Assembly (NCBI RefSeq): GCF_001026695.1
Contig: NZ_LDNB01000006.1
Span: 165,926-229,925 of the forward strand
DNA: 64,000 nt
Reading direction: 5' to 3'
From: Neobacillus vireti
Lineage (GTDB): Bacteria; Bacillota; Bacilli; Bacillales; Cytobacillaceae
A program made the translations under genes and the position numbers. Within the stretch, counting starts at the first letter, position 1. Each line of letters starts with the position of its first letter. Under the pieces are notes generated by a model. It saw only the letters and a list, made by a program, of their open reading frames with translations, was not told where the DNA came from and searched no databases. Below, in pieces: positions 1 to 7,281 of the stretch.

Positions 1-885
1 CGAGCAATGTCATTAAACCAAATGTCTATTTCCTTTGCAGCGATAGCCAGCCCGGCAGTAGGGGGTCTATTGTACGGTGCTGTCTCAATGCCTGTATTCC
101 TCATCATGTATATGTCAGCTTCCATTACTGCTGTCATTCTTGAATCAACGATGAATTTTAAACTGTTTGCAAACAGAAAAAAACACGCCACAGGTGAACC
201 AAAAGAATCTATGTGGCAAAGCATAAAGGCGGGAATTAGTTATTTGAAATTGCAACCGCTGCTAATGGCGATTATCTGGATTTCCCTGTTAATAAATTTC
301 CTCTTTGGTGCGTTTGAGGTCGGTTATTCCTTCATTCTTATTGAAAAATTAAAAATGGTTTCCCAGCATTTTGGTTTTACCCAAGGGGCATTTGCAGTGG
401 GAATGCTACTCTTATCCATCTTTTTCTCCGTAAGAAAAGAAGTGAAATTTCCGTTTCTTGTTTCCAAGCGGGGCATTATTGGGATGGGGTTCATTATGGG
501 GTCAATTGCGGTTCCGCTAATGGTCAAAATGACGTATGGTTGGATTTTTAGTTTTTACGTAATCATGATGTTTACTCTTGGTGCGTTGGTGATTATTGTG
601 AATACGCCAATCCAAGTAATGATGCAGAAACAAATCGACGATGATTACAAAGGCCGTGTTTTTTCGATTCTTGAAACGATGGCAACGGCACTGATGCCGC
701 TTGGTATGGTACTTTACGGTTTTTTGTACGATGTTTTTGCGCCGCAATGGGTTCTACTAATAACAGCTGGGGTATTTTTAGTCGTTATTCTTGTCCTGGC
801 ACGGCCTTCCGTTATTAGGGCAGCACATCCGGAGTTAGAGAGAACCCGGTCATTCAACTATTCTTATAAAAAAGGCAGCGCCTAA
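1..885 (+). CDS. MFS transporter, C-terminal part (cut by window edge)
   Basis: This is a membrane transport protein of the major facilitator superfamily. The frame is open to the left edge of the window, and the first in-window ATG (position 7) has no ribosome-binding site, so the gene starts upstream and only the last ~294 residues are present. About eight hydrophobic segments separated by short basic loops are visible, and the charged loop 'DDDYKGRVFS' in the second half matches the typical MFS_3-like (macrolide or enterobactin exporter-like) loop between helices 10 and 11. Substrate cannot be told from sequence. The gene ends in a hairpin that includes its stop codon. Family assignment is fairly sure; function is inference. 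Confidence 0.8.
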   Translation, partial: RAMSLNQMSISFAAIASPAVGGLLYGAVSMPVFLIMYMSASITAVILESTMNFKLFANRKKHATGEPKESMWQSIKAGISYLKLQPLLMAIIWISLLINFLFGAFEVGYSFILIEKLKMVSQHFGFTQGAFAVGMLLLSIFFSVRKEVKFPFLVSKRGIIGMGFIMGSIAVPLMVKMTYGWIFSFYVIMMFTLGALVIIVNTPIQVMMQKQIDDDYKGRVFSILETMATALMPLGMVLYGFLYDVFAPQWVLLITAGVFLVVILVLARPSVIRAAHPELERTRSFNYSYKKGSA

Positions 886-909
886 TCGGTGTTGCTTTCT
901 TTGTTTTTT
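870..909 (+). terminator. Terminator of the MFS gene
   Basis: An imperfect GC-rich hairpin (AAAGGCAGCGCC, loop TAATC, GGTGTTGCTTT) overlaps the MFS stop codon and is followed by a T-rich run. It is a reasonable intrinsic terminator with some G-U pairs. Confidence 0.5.
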
Positions 910-1085
910 ATGTTCAATAATTCGTCACAATTGCCTTCCGAAAGACCCCCCTTTTTCATTCCTATCCTTATCCCAATATAATACATAAACCACTTAACAA
1001 CAGTGCAATTGTTGTTTTATTCCTGCGTTCTACCTCCTTTTTATTTGCGTCAAATAATGAGTTCTTTTCATAAAAACTCAATTAC

Positions 1086-1103
1086 TAGTGATACAGTTCA
1101 CTA
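1086..1103. promoter_or_regulatory. CRP/FNR-type palindrome upstream of the heme-copper operon
   Basis: The sequence TAGTGATACAGTTCACTA is a perfect inverted repeat TAGTGA-N6-TCACTA, the geometry of CRP/FNR-family operators (TGTGA-N6-TCACA). It lies 58 bp upstream of the first gene of the operon. That an FNR-like, oxygen- or NO-responsive regulator binds here is inference. Confidence 0.5.
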
Positions 1104-1106
1104 CAC

Positions 1107-1128
1107 TGATAACGATTCCCAATTATCA
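1107..1128. promoter_or_regulatory. Second inverted repeat TGATAA-N10-TTATCA
   Basis: A perfect 6-bp inverted repeat with a 10-bp spacer sits 3 bp after the FNR-like palindrome and just before the ribosome-binding site of the first gene. It could be a second operator; the binding protein is unknown. It partly resembles a degenerate Fur box. Confidence 0.35.
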
Positions 1129-1160
1129 TATGAGTAACAATAACTTTAGGAGGGGTTTCG

Positions 1161-1298
1161 ATGGGAGGTTCAAAGGTTAGCAGAAAAAAGGCCGATAAAG
1201 AATCTTATAAAGGGACAATTTTTTCCGTAACAGTGGTTGGGGCAGTTATTCTTGTAACGTATTTCGTGCTATACGGTCTTTATATGGCAAGAGTTTAA
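1161..1298 (+). CDS. Small heme-copper oxidase subunit (subunit IIa type)
   Basis: This 45-residue protein has a charged, basic N-terminus (about residues 1-17, KVSRKKADKESYKG) followed by one hydrophobic helix (about 19-42) ending MARV. That is the layout of the single-helix subunit IIa of ba3-type (B-family) heme-copper enzymes, which packs beside subunits I and II. An AGGAGGGG ribosome-binding site at 1148-1155 lies 6 bases before the ATG. It is the first gene of the operon, 13 bases ahead of subunit II, whose N-terminal anchor it complements. Identity is inferred from size, topology and position. Confidence 0.75.
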   Translation: MGGSKVSRKKADKESYKGTIFSVTVVGAVILVTYFVLYGLYMARV

Positions 1299-1311
1299 GG
1301 GGGAAAAGAAG

Positions 1312-1773
1312 ATGCATCGTGAAGAAAAAATATGGCTGACGTTAAGCTTTGGTATGATTATGATCTTTATGTTTATCACTGGTTATCAAGCATTTGCCCA
1401 AGGTATGGCACCGCCGAGTAATAAGGAAATCATTGATCCGCAAAAAGTGGATCAACAAGCATCATTTGACAAACCTGGTATCACAAAAATTGGTGACAAA
1501 GAATATGAAGTGGTCATGACCTTACAAGTGTTTAGTTTTAATCCAGGTAATATTGAAGTTCCAGCCGGATCAACGGTCCATTTTACACTGACTTCTAAAG
1601 ATGTTGTCCACGGATTTGAAGTTGCCGGAACAAACCTAAATGCGATGGTACCACCAGGGCATATTCAAAAAATTACCCAGAAATTCGATAAAGCTGGAAC
1701 GTATTTAGTTCTATGTAATGAATATTGCGGTGCCGGCCACCAAATGATGAGTACAACAATTACGGTTAAATAA
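1312..1773 (+). CDS. CuA-bearing subunit II of a ba3-like heme-copper enzyme
   Basis: This 153-residue subunit II has one N-terminal membrane anchor (about 9-27) and a periplasm-side cupredoxin domain. All CuA ligands are visible: His100 (VVHGF) and the C-terminal cluster Cys135-x-Glu137-x-Cys139-x3-His143-x2-Met146. It therefore accepts electrons from a cytochrome c-type donor and passes them to subunit I. The short single-anchor form is typical of B-family (ba3) enzymes rather than the two-helix CtaC type. The gene follows subunit IIa by 13 bases and precedes subunit I by 14. The intact CuA centre matters because subunit I lacks the oxidase tyrosine: CuA-containing NO reductases are known in Bacillus. 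Confidence 0.9.
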   Translation: MHREEKIWLTLSFGMIMIFMFITGYQAFAQGMAPPSNKEIIDPQKVDQQASFDKPGITKIGDKEYEVVMTLQVFSFNPGNIEVPAGSTVHFTLTSKDVVHGFEVAGTNLNAMVPPGHIQKITQKFDKAGTYLVLCNEYCGAGHQMMSTTITVK

Positions 1774-1787
1774 AGGTGGGATACAAA

Positions 1788-3464
1788 ATGGCAATACCAA
1801 AAACGTTAAAAGAAAAAGCAAATAAAGAGATGGGCATCAGCACGGAGGATGCCAGAATTACGAAAACCTATTTATTTGTCGCCTTTATGGCCTTACTCAT
1901 TGGTGGGTTGTTAGGCTTACTGCAAGGATTAAACCGGGCAGGCCTGCTGGAATTACCATCATGGCTTAATTATTATCAAGTTCTGACCGCACATGGTTTA
2001 TTACTGGTTGTTGTGTTAACGGCTTTCTTTACGATTGGTTATTTTTATGCAGGGCTCTCCCATACCTTAGGAGGGCTGCTTCCAAAAGTAAGAAAGATGG
2101 CCTGGATTGGTTTTGGGCTGAAAATTGTCGGATTTGTCTTTGCAGTAATCCCTATCTTAATGGGTAACGCATCAGTTATGTATACCTTTTATCCGCCAAT
2201 GGCCGCTTCACCATGGTTCTATATTGGTTTAGCCTTAATTGTTGTGGGTGTTTGGATGTGTGCATTCGGAGCCTTTATTCAAGTTGCAAATTGGCGAAAA
2301 AATAATAAAGGAAAACATGTTCCAATCCTATCATTCTTTGCAACTGGAGTATTTATCCTATTATTCTTCGGTTCTCTGCCTGTGGCAATCGAAGTAATTG
2401 TAATGATTATTCCTTGGTCATTCGGTTGGGTAAAGACGATAAACGTAATGGTTGCCCGGACACTATTTTGGGCCTTTGGCCATACATTAGTTAACATTTG
2501 GTATTTAACAGCCGTTTCAGCATGGTATGTTATTGTTCCGAAGATTATCGGCGGAAAACGCTGGAGCGATCTATTAACTCGGATTGTTATTATTGCCTTA
2601 GTAATTATGAACATTACCGGTGGATTCCACCATCAAATCATTGACCCAGGTATTTCAGAATCCGTTAAATTTATGCACGTGTTTATGAGTTTAGCGATTG
2701 GTTTCCCATCATTAATGACAGCATGGGCAATGTTTGCAGTATTTGAACGGACGGCAAGGAAGAATGGCGGAAAAGGAATAGTCGGCTGGTACAAAAAAAT
2801 GCCTTGGGGCGATGTTCGTTTCCTAGCACCATTTATTGCAATGCTTGCCTTTATCCCTGCAGGAGCAGGCGGTATTGTACAATCCACGAACCAATTAAAC
2901 CAAGTCGTTCATAACACGATGTGGATTGCTGGACATTTCCACTTAACATTAGGTATGTCAGTGGTCATGACATTCTTTGGAATAAGTTATTGGTTAGTTC
3001 CGTATGTATCCAAACGCGTCTTAACACCAGCAATCAATAAATTGGGTGTTATCCAAACGATTATTTGGACAGTTGGTATGGTCATTATGTCAGGAGCCAT
3101 GCATACGGTCGGATTACTTGGTTCTCCGAGAAGAACCTCTTATACAACCTATGGTGATAACGCGACAGCGTTAGGCTGGAACCCATATTTACTCCTGTTA
3201 GCTGTTGGCGGTACCTTGTTAATTATTGGTGTCCTTCTTCAAGTGTACGCTGTTATCAATATGATGTTCTTTGCACCAAAAGGAGAGACAGAATTCCCGA
3301 TTGCTGAAGAGGAAGAGGGCGCTTCGAAAACTCCATATTGGACAGAGCGCTGGGGCCTATGGATTGTAATAATGCTGATTTTTGTCGGAATGGCTTATGT
3401 TATCCCGCTTACAGAATTTATCGTTAACGCACCACCAGGATCACCGCCGTTTAAAACTTGGTGA
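1788..3464 (+). CDS. Heme-copper enzyme subunit I, ba3-like, without the active-site Tyr (possible NO reductase)
   Basis: This 558-residue, about 13-helix subunit I carries the usual metal ligands: low-spin heme His69 (TAHGLL), CuB ligands His232 (FGHTLV) and His281-His282 (GGFHHQ), and heme ligands His383 and His385 (AGHFHL). Overall it resembles ba3-type cytochrome c oxidase. However, oxygen reductases of this family have His-x3-Tyr, with the tyrosine cross-linked to the CuB histidine; here the fourth residue after His232 is Asn236 (GHTLVN). A gapless alignment to the Thermus ba3 sequence as I recall it also puts Val at the second K-channel tyrosine, while the Ser and Thr of that channel (PSLMT) are kept. 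Loss of this tyrosine marks NO-reductase branches of the superfamily. ATG 1788 has a GGTGGG site; GTG 1776 is the alternative start. Heme-copper identity is certain; NO-reductase function is inference. Confidence 0.88.
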   Translation: MAIPKTLKEKANKEMGISTEDARITKTYLFVAFMALLIGGLLGLLQGLNRAGLLELPSWLNYYQVLTAHGLLLVVVLTAFFTIGYFYAGLSHTLGGLLPKVRKMAWIGFGLKIVGFVFAVIPILMGNASVMYTFYPPMAASPWFYIGLALIVVGVWMCAFGAFIQVANWRKNNKGKHVPILSFFATGVFILLFFGSLPVAIEVIVMIIPWSFGWVKTINVMVARTLFWAFGHTLVNIWYLTAVSAWYVIVPKIIGGKRWSDLLTRIVIIALVIMNITGGFHHQIIDPGISESVKFMHVFMSLAIGFPSLMTAWAMFAVFERTARKNGGKGIVGWYKKMPWGDVRFLAPFIAMLAFIPAGAGGIVQSTNQLNQVVHNTMWIAGHFHLTLGMSVVMTFFGISYWLVPYVSKRVLTPAINKLGVIQTIIWTVGMVIMSGAMHTVGLLGSPRRTSYTTYGDNATALGWNPYLLLLAVGGTLLIIGVLLQVYAVINMMFFAPKGETEFPIAEEEEGASKTPYWTERWGLWIVIMLIFVGMAYVIPLTEFIVNAPPGSPPFKTW

Positions 3465-3473
3465 TTTTTTGAA

Positions 3474-3507
3474 AAATAGATAGCTCGTTGCTTAGAGCTA
3501 TCTATTT
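3474..3507. terminator. Hairpin between subunit I and SCO
   Basis: A perfect 13-bp inverted repeat (AAATAGATAGCTC / GAGCTATCTATTT) with an 8-base loop follows the subunit I stop. With only a short T-rich tail it may be a partial terminator or an mRNA 3'-end stabiliser that lowers expression of the downstream genes. Confidence 0.5.
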
Positions 3508-3544
3508 CTACTTAAAGTAAAAATAGATTTGGGAAGTGATCTCC

Positions 3545-4183
3545 GTGATCAAAAACCGGCATACGGCATTCGCTAGTTTTCTTGTTATCATCTTTGGATG
3601 TATATTGTTCTATCTTGGGACAGATGGATTCACTGCTTTTACAGCGGAAACTGCGAGGGTCAATCAACTAATCGACATTAAGCCTAAATTCTCCGATGTC
3701 ACTTTTGAGGATAGCAAAGGACGAACATACTCAATTTCAGAGTTTAAGGATAAATACGTATTCATTACCTTTCTTTATACATCCTGTACAACGGTTTGCC
3801 CTAAATTAGAAATGAACATGTCCAAAGTGTATGATTTGCTGCCAAACAAGTATATCGGCAAAGATATTGTTTTTTTAAGCATAAGCTTTGATGCAAAAAG
3901 AGACGACCCGGCTACATTGGAAAAATATCGCGGCTATTTCAATAGTGATGGCGAAACCTGGCGGATGGCAAGGATTTCGAACCAAGCTGAGTTGGATTCA
4001 TTGTTAAATGCATTTGGAGTGATTGTTATTCCTGATGAAAATGGGAACTTTGCACATAACTCAGCCTTTTACTTAGTGGACAAACAAGGCACGCTCATCG
4101 ATGTCATGGACTATAAAAAGATTGATGAAGCAGGTCAGAAACTTGTCAGCATTCTTAAAAAGGATGGGGGGAGTAAACAATGA
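3545..4183 (+). CDS. SCO1/SenC-family copper chaperone
   Basis: This 212-residue membrane-anchored thioredoxin-fold protein has an N-terminal helix (about 8-27) and the copper-binding CxxxC motif in 'TSCTTVCPK'; the distal His lies in 'FAHNSAF', as in SCO proteins. SCO proteins deliver copper to, or reduce the cysteines of, the CuA site of subunit II, and that is the likely job here because it follows the CuA subunit in the same operon. GTG 3545 is preferred (GGAAGTGAT upstream); GTG 3536 is in frame but lacks spacing for a ribosome-binding site. It overlaps the next gene by 4 bases (ATGA), showing coupled translation. Confidence 0.88.
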   Translation: MIKNRHTAFASFLVIIFGCILFYLGTDGFTAFTAETARVNQLIDIKPKFSDVTFEDSKGRTYSISEFKDKYVFITFLYTSCTTVCPKLEMNMSKVYDLLPNKYIGKDIVFLSISFDAKRDDPATLEKYRGYFNSDGETWRMARISNQAELDSLLNAFGVIVIPDENGNFAHNSAFYLVDKQGTLIDVMDYKKIDEAGQKLVSILKKDGGSKQ

Positions 4184-4737
4184 ACCAATTCTTTTCCGGC
4201 TTCCTGCTGGTTATTTTCTTAGCACTCCCTCCCGTTGCCCATTTATTGGAATCGATTATGATTGTCCACATGCATATGCAAATGCCGCTGCTGGTTATTG
4301 CGGGGTTCTTAATGGCTCGTCTTTTTCAACTGCGCTTTCCACGTTTTTTTGAAAAATGGAATGGTAATGGTATCCCGGGAATTCTATTATTTCTCATCAT
4401 CATCGTTTTTTGGACGATTCCACGATCAATGGATGAAGCCTTAAACTTCCAAAGTATGGAGATATTTAAATTTTTCAGTTTGTCGATTTTAGCAGGAATA
4501 CCGCTTCGTGACAGCTGGAAAAAACTTAGTTCGTTTGGGAAAAACGCTGTTATCATTATTTTTACAATTAAGTATTTTGGGATGGGATTGTTATATATTA
4601 AAGCACCTGTGCAATTATGCAACAATTACCTCATTATGGATCAATTAACGCTCGGCTGGGGATTTTTAACGACAGCAATCTGCCTGGTTATCTATTTGTT
4701 GTACGTCACCTTTACGGATCCAACTAAATATCAATAA
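4180..4737 (+). CDS. Polytopic membrane protein of the heme-copper operon, unknown function
   Basis: This is a 185-residue protein with about five hydrophobic segments. It has a metal-binding-looking motif near the first helix end ('VHMHMQMP', about residues 29-36) and an earlier His in 'PVAHLLE'. It overlaps the SCO gene by 4 bases, so it belongs to the same transcription unit. The His/Met-rich segment would suit copper handling or assembly of the heme-copper enzyme, comparable in position to CtaG-like factors, but there is no clear CtaG similarity. I do not recognise the family with certainty. Function is inference from context. Confidence 0.65.
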   Translation: MNQFFSGFLLVIFLALPPVAHLLESIMIVHMHMQMPLLVIAGFLMARLFQLRFPRFFEKWNGNGIPGILLFLIIIVFWTIPRSMDEALNFQSMEIFKFFSLSILAGIPLRDSWKKLSSFGKNAVIIIFTIKYFGMGLLYIKAPVQLCNNYLIMDQLTLGWGFLTTAICLVIYLLYVTFTDPTKYQ

Positions 4738-4839
4738 ACTAAAAGAACTCCCAATCAATCGACTGGGCTTACCTACTTTATGGTTACCTTTACAGATGAA
4801 TATGGTCAGTTTTTATAAAAATATAACTCCATAATTGAT

Positions 4840-4869
4840 GAGTGCGGGTGAGCCGGCGCTCTTTTTTTC
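4840..4869 (+). terminator. Terminator of the heme-copper operon
   Basis: A GC-rich imperfect hairpin (GAGTGC ... GCGCTC) is followed directly by seven T residues. It is the first good intrinsic terminator after the membrane-protein gene. Confidence 0.6.
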
Positions 4870-4910
4870 GTCCGTTGGTGTATAGTTGAAAAAATGTCAC
4901 CGCTTACATA

Positions 4911-4938
4911 TTGTTTTATTTGGAATTAGTGGTATGAT
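4911..4938 (+). promoter_or_regulatory. SigA promoter of the PTS operon
   Basis: TTGTTT (4911-4916), 16-base spacer, TATGAT (4933-4938). Transcription would start near 4945, just before the RAT antiterminator site. Confidence 0.55.
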
Positions 4939-4961
4939 TAAGTTGTGCAGTTTAATATTGA

Positions 4962-5043
4962 TCACATGTTACTGATACGATCAGGCATGGTGGTAAAATG
5001 AATGGATGCTAAATCCGTTTATTTGTACCTCCATGCCTTTTTT
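4962..5043 (+). promoter_or_regulatory. RAT antiterminator site overlapping an intrinsic terminator
   Basis: The core GTTACTGATACGATCAGGC (4968-4986) matches the ribonucleic antiterminator recognised by BglG-family proteins and is very close to the GlcT site of Bacillus ptsG. Its 3' side overlaps the 5' arm of a terminator: GGCATGG (4984-4990) and GGTA (4992-4995) pair with TACC (5026-5029) and CCATGCC (5031-5037), followed by six T residues. Binding of the antiterminator to RAT would prevent terminator folding and allow PTS expression. Confidence 0.85.
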
Positions 5044-5097
5044 GTTGTATTTTAGCATCTTTGGGAAACATAATCAAAAAACAAAGGAGTAATTGTT

Positions 5098-5586
5098 ATG
5101 CGCTTTAATTTTTTCAAAAAAGAACCAGTGGATTTTTACACACCAGTCAGCGGCAAAATCATTACGCTCGAGGAGGTTCCCGATCCTGTTTTCAGTCAAA
5201 AGATGATGGGAGATGGGCTGGCTGTAGTTCCATCAGCCGGAGATATTGTTTCTCCAGTAAAGGGGACCGTTATTCTTGTGGCGGCTACTAAGCATGCAGT
5301 TGGTCTCCGTGCCGACGACGGTACAGAAATTCTGATTCATGTTGGCTTGGAAACCGTTGCTTTGGATGGTAAGGGCTTCAATGTTGCTGTAAAAGACGGG
5401 GACAAAGTTTCAGCCGGACAGCTACTAATAGAGGTTGACTGGGAATATATTAGTACAAACGCCAAAAGCACGGTCACGCCGGTTGTGATTACCAACAGTG
5501 AAGAAGGCAAAAAGCACTATGCTTTCACCGAGGAAAAGGAAGGTACTGCCGGCAAGACGGTTTTATTCACTGCTTCGGCAAAATAA
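5098..5586 (+). CDS. PTS EIIA component, glucose family (stand-alone)
   Basis: This 162-residue cytoplasmic protein is a Crr-type EIIA domain. The phosphorylated histidine lies in 'ILIHVGLETV' and the second, conserved histidine in 'AATKHAVGLR'; a typical N-terminal 'PVSGKIITLEEVPDPVFS' begins the domain. It takes phosphate from HPr and passes it to the EIIB cysteine of the next gene. In B. subtilis PtsG the IIA domain is fused to IICB; here it is a separate gene ahead of IICB, so the two together make one full enzyme II. AAAGGAG precedes the ATG. It is the first gene after the RAT switch. Confidence 0.92.
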   Translation: MRFNFFKKEPVDFYTPVSGKIITLEEVPDPVFSQKMMGDGLAVVPSAGDIVSPVKGTVILVAATKHAVGLRADDGTEILIHVGLETVALDGKGFNVAVKDGDKVSAGQLLIEVDWEYISTNAKSTVTPVVITNSEEGKKHYAFTEEKEGTAGKTVLFTASAK

Positions 5587-5593
5587 TCTGCTA

Positions 5594-5634
5594 AAAAGTG
5601 AAGGGCTGCTTTCGACTGGCAGCACTTCACTTTT
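5594..5634 (+). other. Intercistronic hairpin between EIIA and EIICB
   Basis: AAAAGTGAAG pairs with CTTCACTTTT (10 bp), then after one mismatch GCTGC pairs with GCAGC around a 9-base loop. It lacks a proper U tract, so it is more likely an RNA-processing or stability element than a full terminator. A perfect anti-16S sequence follows 15 bases later. Confidence 0.5.
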
Positions 5635-5649
5635 AAAAAAATTTGCCTT

Positions 5650-5660
5650 AAGGAGGTGAT
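5650..5660 (+). promoter_or_regulatory. Perfect Shine-Dalgarno sequence without a gene (possible mRNA stabiliser)
   Basis: AAGGAGGTGAT is exactly complementary to the 3' end of 16S rRNA but is followed by no correctly spaced start codon; a TTG overlapping its end opens only a short run of codons. Such 'Stab-SD' sequences protect processed mRNA 5' ends in Bacillus. The role is inference. Confidence 0.35.
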
Positions 5661-5677
5661 TGAAAAAAATAGTAAGA

Positions 5678-5706
5678 TTGACACAAGGCTGCTATACGTC
5701 ATATTT
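5678..5706 (+). promoter_or_regulatory. Possible internal promoter before EIICB
   Basis: TTGACA (5678-5683), 17-base spacer, ATATTT (5701-5706). The -35 box is perfect and the -10 box weak. Confidence 0.3.
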
Positions 5707-5784
5707 TTGCTGAAATCATTTATTTTCATTGGTCGTATTTTTAGATGTTTAGTAGTTTAATTAAAATTAATTGGAGGTAATAAG

Positions 5785-7230
5785 ATGAAGAAGTATTTTC
5801 AAAGACTTGGGCGCTCGTTGATGCTGCCCGTAGCCGTATTACCGGCTGCCGCCATTTTGATGGGTATTGGTTATTGGATTGACCCTTCAGGCTGGGGAGC
5901 TGATAGTCCAGTAGCATCATTCTTAATTAAAGCCGGCGGTTCCATCATTGACAATATTCCGATTCTCTTTGCTGTCGGTGTTGCACTTGGAATGGCAAAA
6001 GAACGGGACGGCTCCGCCGCACTTAGTGGATTGGTTGCCTTCTTAGTTGTAACCACTTTGCTTTCAAAGGATTCAGTTGCGATGCTGCAAGGAATTGATG
6101 TAGCAAAGGTTGACCCTGCTTTTGGCAAAATTGGAAATGCCTTTGTTGGTATTCTCTCAGGTATTGTTGCATCAATGATGTACAACCGCTTTAGTCAGGT
6201 AAAGTTACCAGATTTCTTGGCCTTCTTTAGCGGCAAACGCTTAGTGCCAATAATGACAGCGGTTTCGATGATTGTTGCTTCTGTCGTATTGTTCTTTGTA
6301 TGGCCTGCCATTTTTACCGGTTTAGTTTCTTTCGGTACAGGAATGAGTAAGTTAGGGGCTTTCGGTGCCGGCCTTTATGGCTTCTTCAACCGACTATTAA
6401 TCCCGACCGGACTGCATCACGCCTTGAACTCTGTGTTCTGGTTTGATGTTGCCGGAATTGATGATATTAAGAACTTCTGGGCAAGTAAAGGGGAAAAAGG
6501 TGTTACCGGAATGTATCAAGCTGGCTTCTTCCCTGTTATGATGTTTGGCTTGCCAGCGGCTGCATTAGCAATGATTCATACGGCAAAAACGAGGAAGAAA
6601 AAACAAGTGGCTTCGTTAATGCTAGCTGCTGGATTCGCTTCCTTCTTTACTGGGGTAACAGAACCAATTGAATTTGCATTTATGTTTGTTGCTCCAATGC
6701 TTTATCTTGTTCATGCTGTGTTAACAGGTCTTTCTTTAGCAATTGCTGCCATGTTCCACTGGACAGCAGGTTTTGGTTTTAGTGCTGGATTTATCGACTG
6801 GTTTTTAAGTTTGAAAATTCCAATTGCAAACCAGCCATATATGTTAATTGTTCAAGGTTTGGTCTTTGCCGTAATTTACTACTTCTTATTCCGCTTCATC
6901 ATTACAAAATTCAACCTAATGACTCCGGGTCGTGAGGAAGATGATGAAGATGATGAAGTGTCTCTTGCTAAAGGCGATAGTAAATTTGCTGTAATGGCAG
7001 CGCAAATTTACGAAGGCTTAGGCGGCGATGCGAACGTGACTGCAGTTGACAATTGTGTCACACGTCTAAGAATGGAAGTAAAAGACATGAAAGCCGTCGA
7101 CCAAAAGAAAATTAAGGCGACAGGTGTACCTGGGATTAATATCGTTGGACCGGAAAGCATTCAAGTTATTGTCGGAACAAACGTACAATTTGTTGCTGAT
7201 GAAATTATGAAAATCCGGAAGAAAAGATAA
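5785..7230 (+). CDS. nagE: PTS EIICB, N-acetylglucosamine/glucose type
   Basis: This 481-residue permease has an EIIC membrane domain (about 1-385; 'RLLIPTGLHHALN', 'GFFPVMMFGLPAAALAM' and 'GVTEPIEFAFMF' are family signatures) and a C-terminal EIIB domain (about 400-480) with the phosphorylated cysteine in 'VDNCVTRLR'. The C-domain wording and the linker 'TPGREED' are closest to NagE/NagP, so N-acetylglucosamine is the most likely substrate, with glucose as the alternative. EIIA is supplied by the upstream gene. GGAGG precedes the ATG by 7 bases. A strong terminator follows. Confidence 0.88.
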   Translation: MKKYFQRLGRSLMLPVAVLPAAAILMGIGYWIDPSGWGADSPVASFLIKAGGSIIDNIPILFAVGVALGMAKERDGSAALSGLVAFLVVTTLLSKDSVAMLQGIDVAKVDPAFGKIGNAFVGILSGIVASMMYNRFSQVKLPDFLAFFSGKRLVPIMTAVSMIVASVVLFFVWPAIFTGLVSFGTGMSKLGAFGAGLYGFFNRLLIPTGLHHALNSVFWFDVAGIDDIKNFWASKGEKGVTGMYQAGFFPVMMFGLPAAALAMIHTAKTRKKKQVASLMLAAGFASFFTGVTEPIEFAFMFVAPMLYLVHAVLTGLSLAIAAMFHWTAGFGFSAGFIDWFLSLKIPIANQPYMLIVQGLVFAVIYYFLFRFIITKFNLMTPGREEDDEDDEVSLAKGDSKFAVMAAQIYEGLGGDANVTAVDNCVTRLRMEVKDMKAVDQKKIKATGVPGINIVGPESIQVIVGTNVQFVADEIMKIRKKR

Positions 7231-7244
7231 AAGGTGATTGATAA

Positions 7245-7281
7245 AAAACGCTTGGACTCGAATTGGGTCCAAGCGTTTTTT
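7245..7281. terminator. Bidirectional terminator between EIICB and the antiterminator gene
   Basis: AAAACGCTTGGAC (7245-7257) pairs perfectly with GTCCAAGCGTTTT (7267-7279) and has A- and T-runs on either side, so it can stop both convergent transcripts. The last codon and stop of the minus-strand gene lie at its edge. Confidence 0.85.

Noticed and set aside
4101..4352. 83-residue plus-strand frame overlapping SCO and the membrane protein gene
   Set aside because: It is fully covered by two well-supported genes in other frames.
5660..5713. Leader peptide starting at TTG 5660 after the perfect Shine-Dalgarno
   Set aside because: The start would touch the SD (spacing far too short) and the 17-codon product has no sign of selection; the Stab-SD idea fits better.
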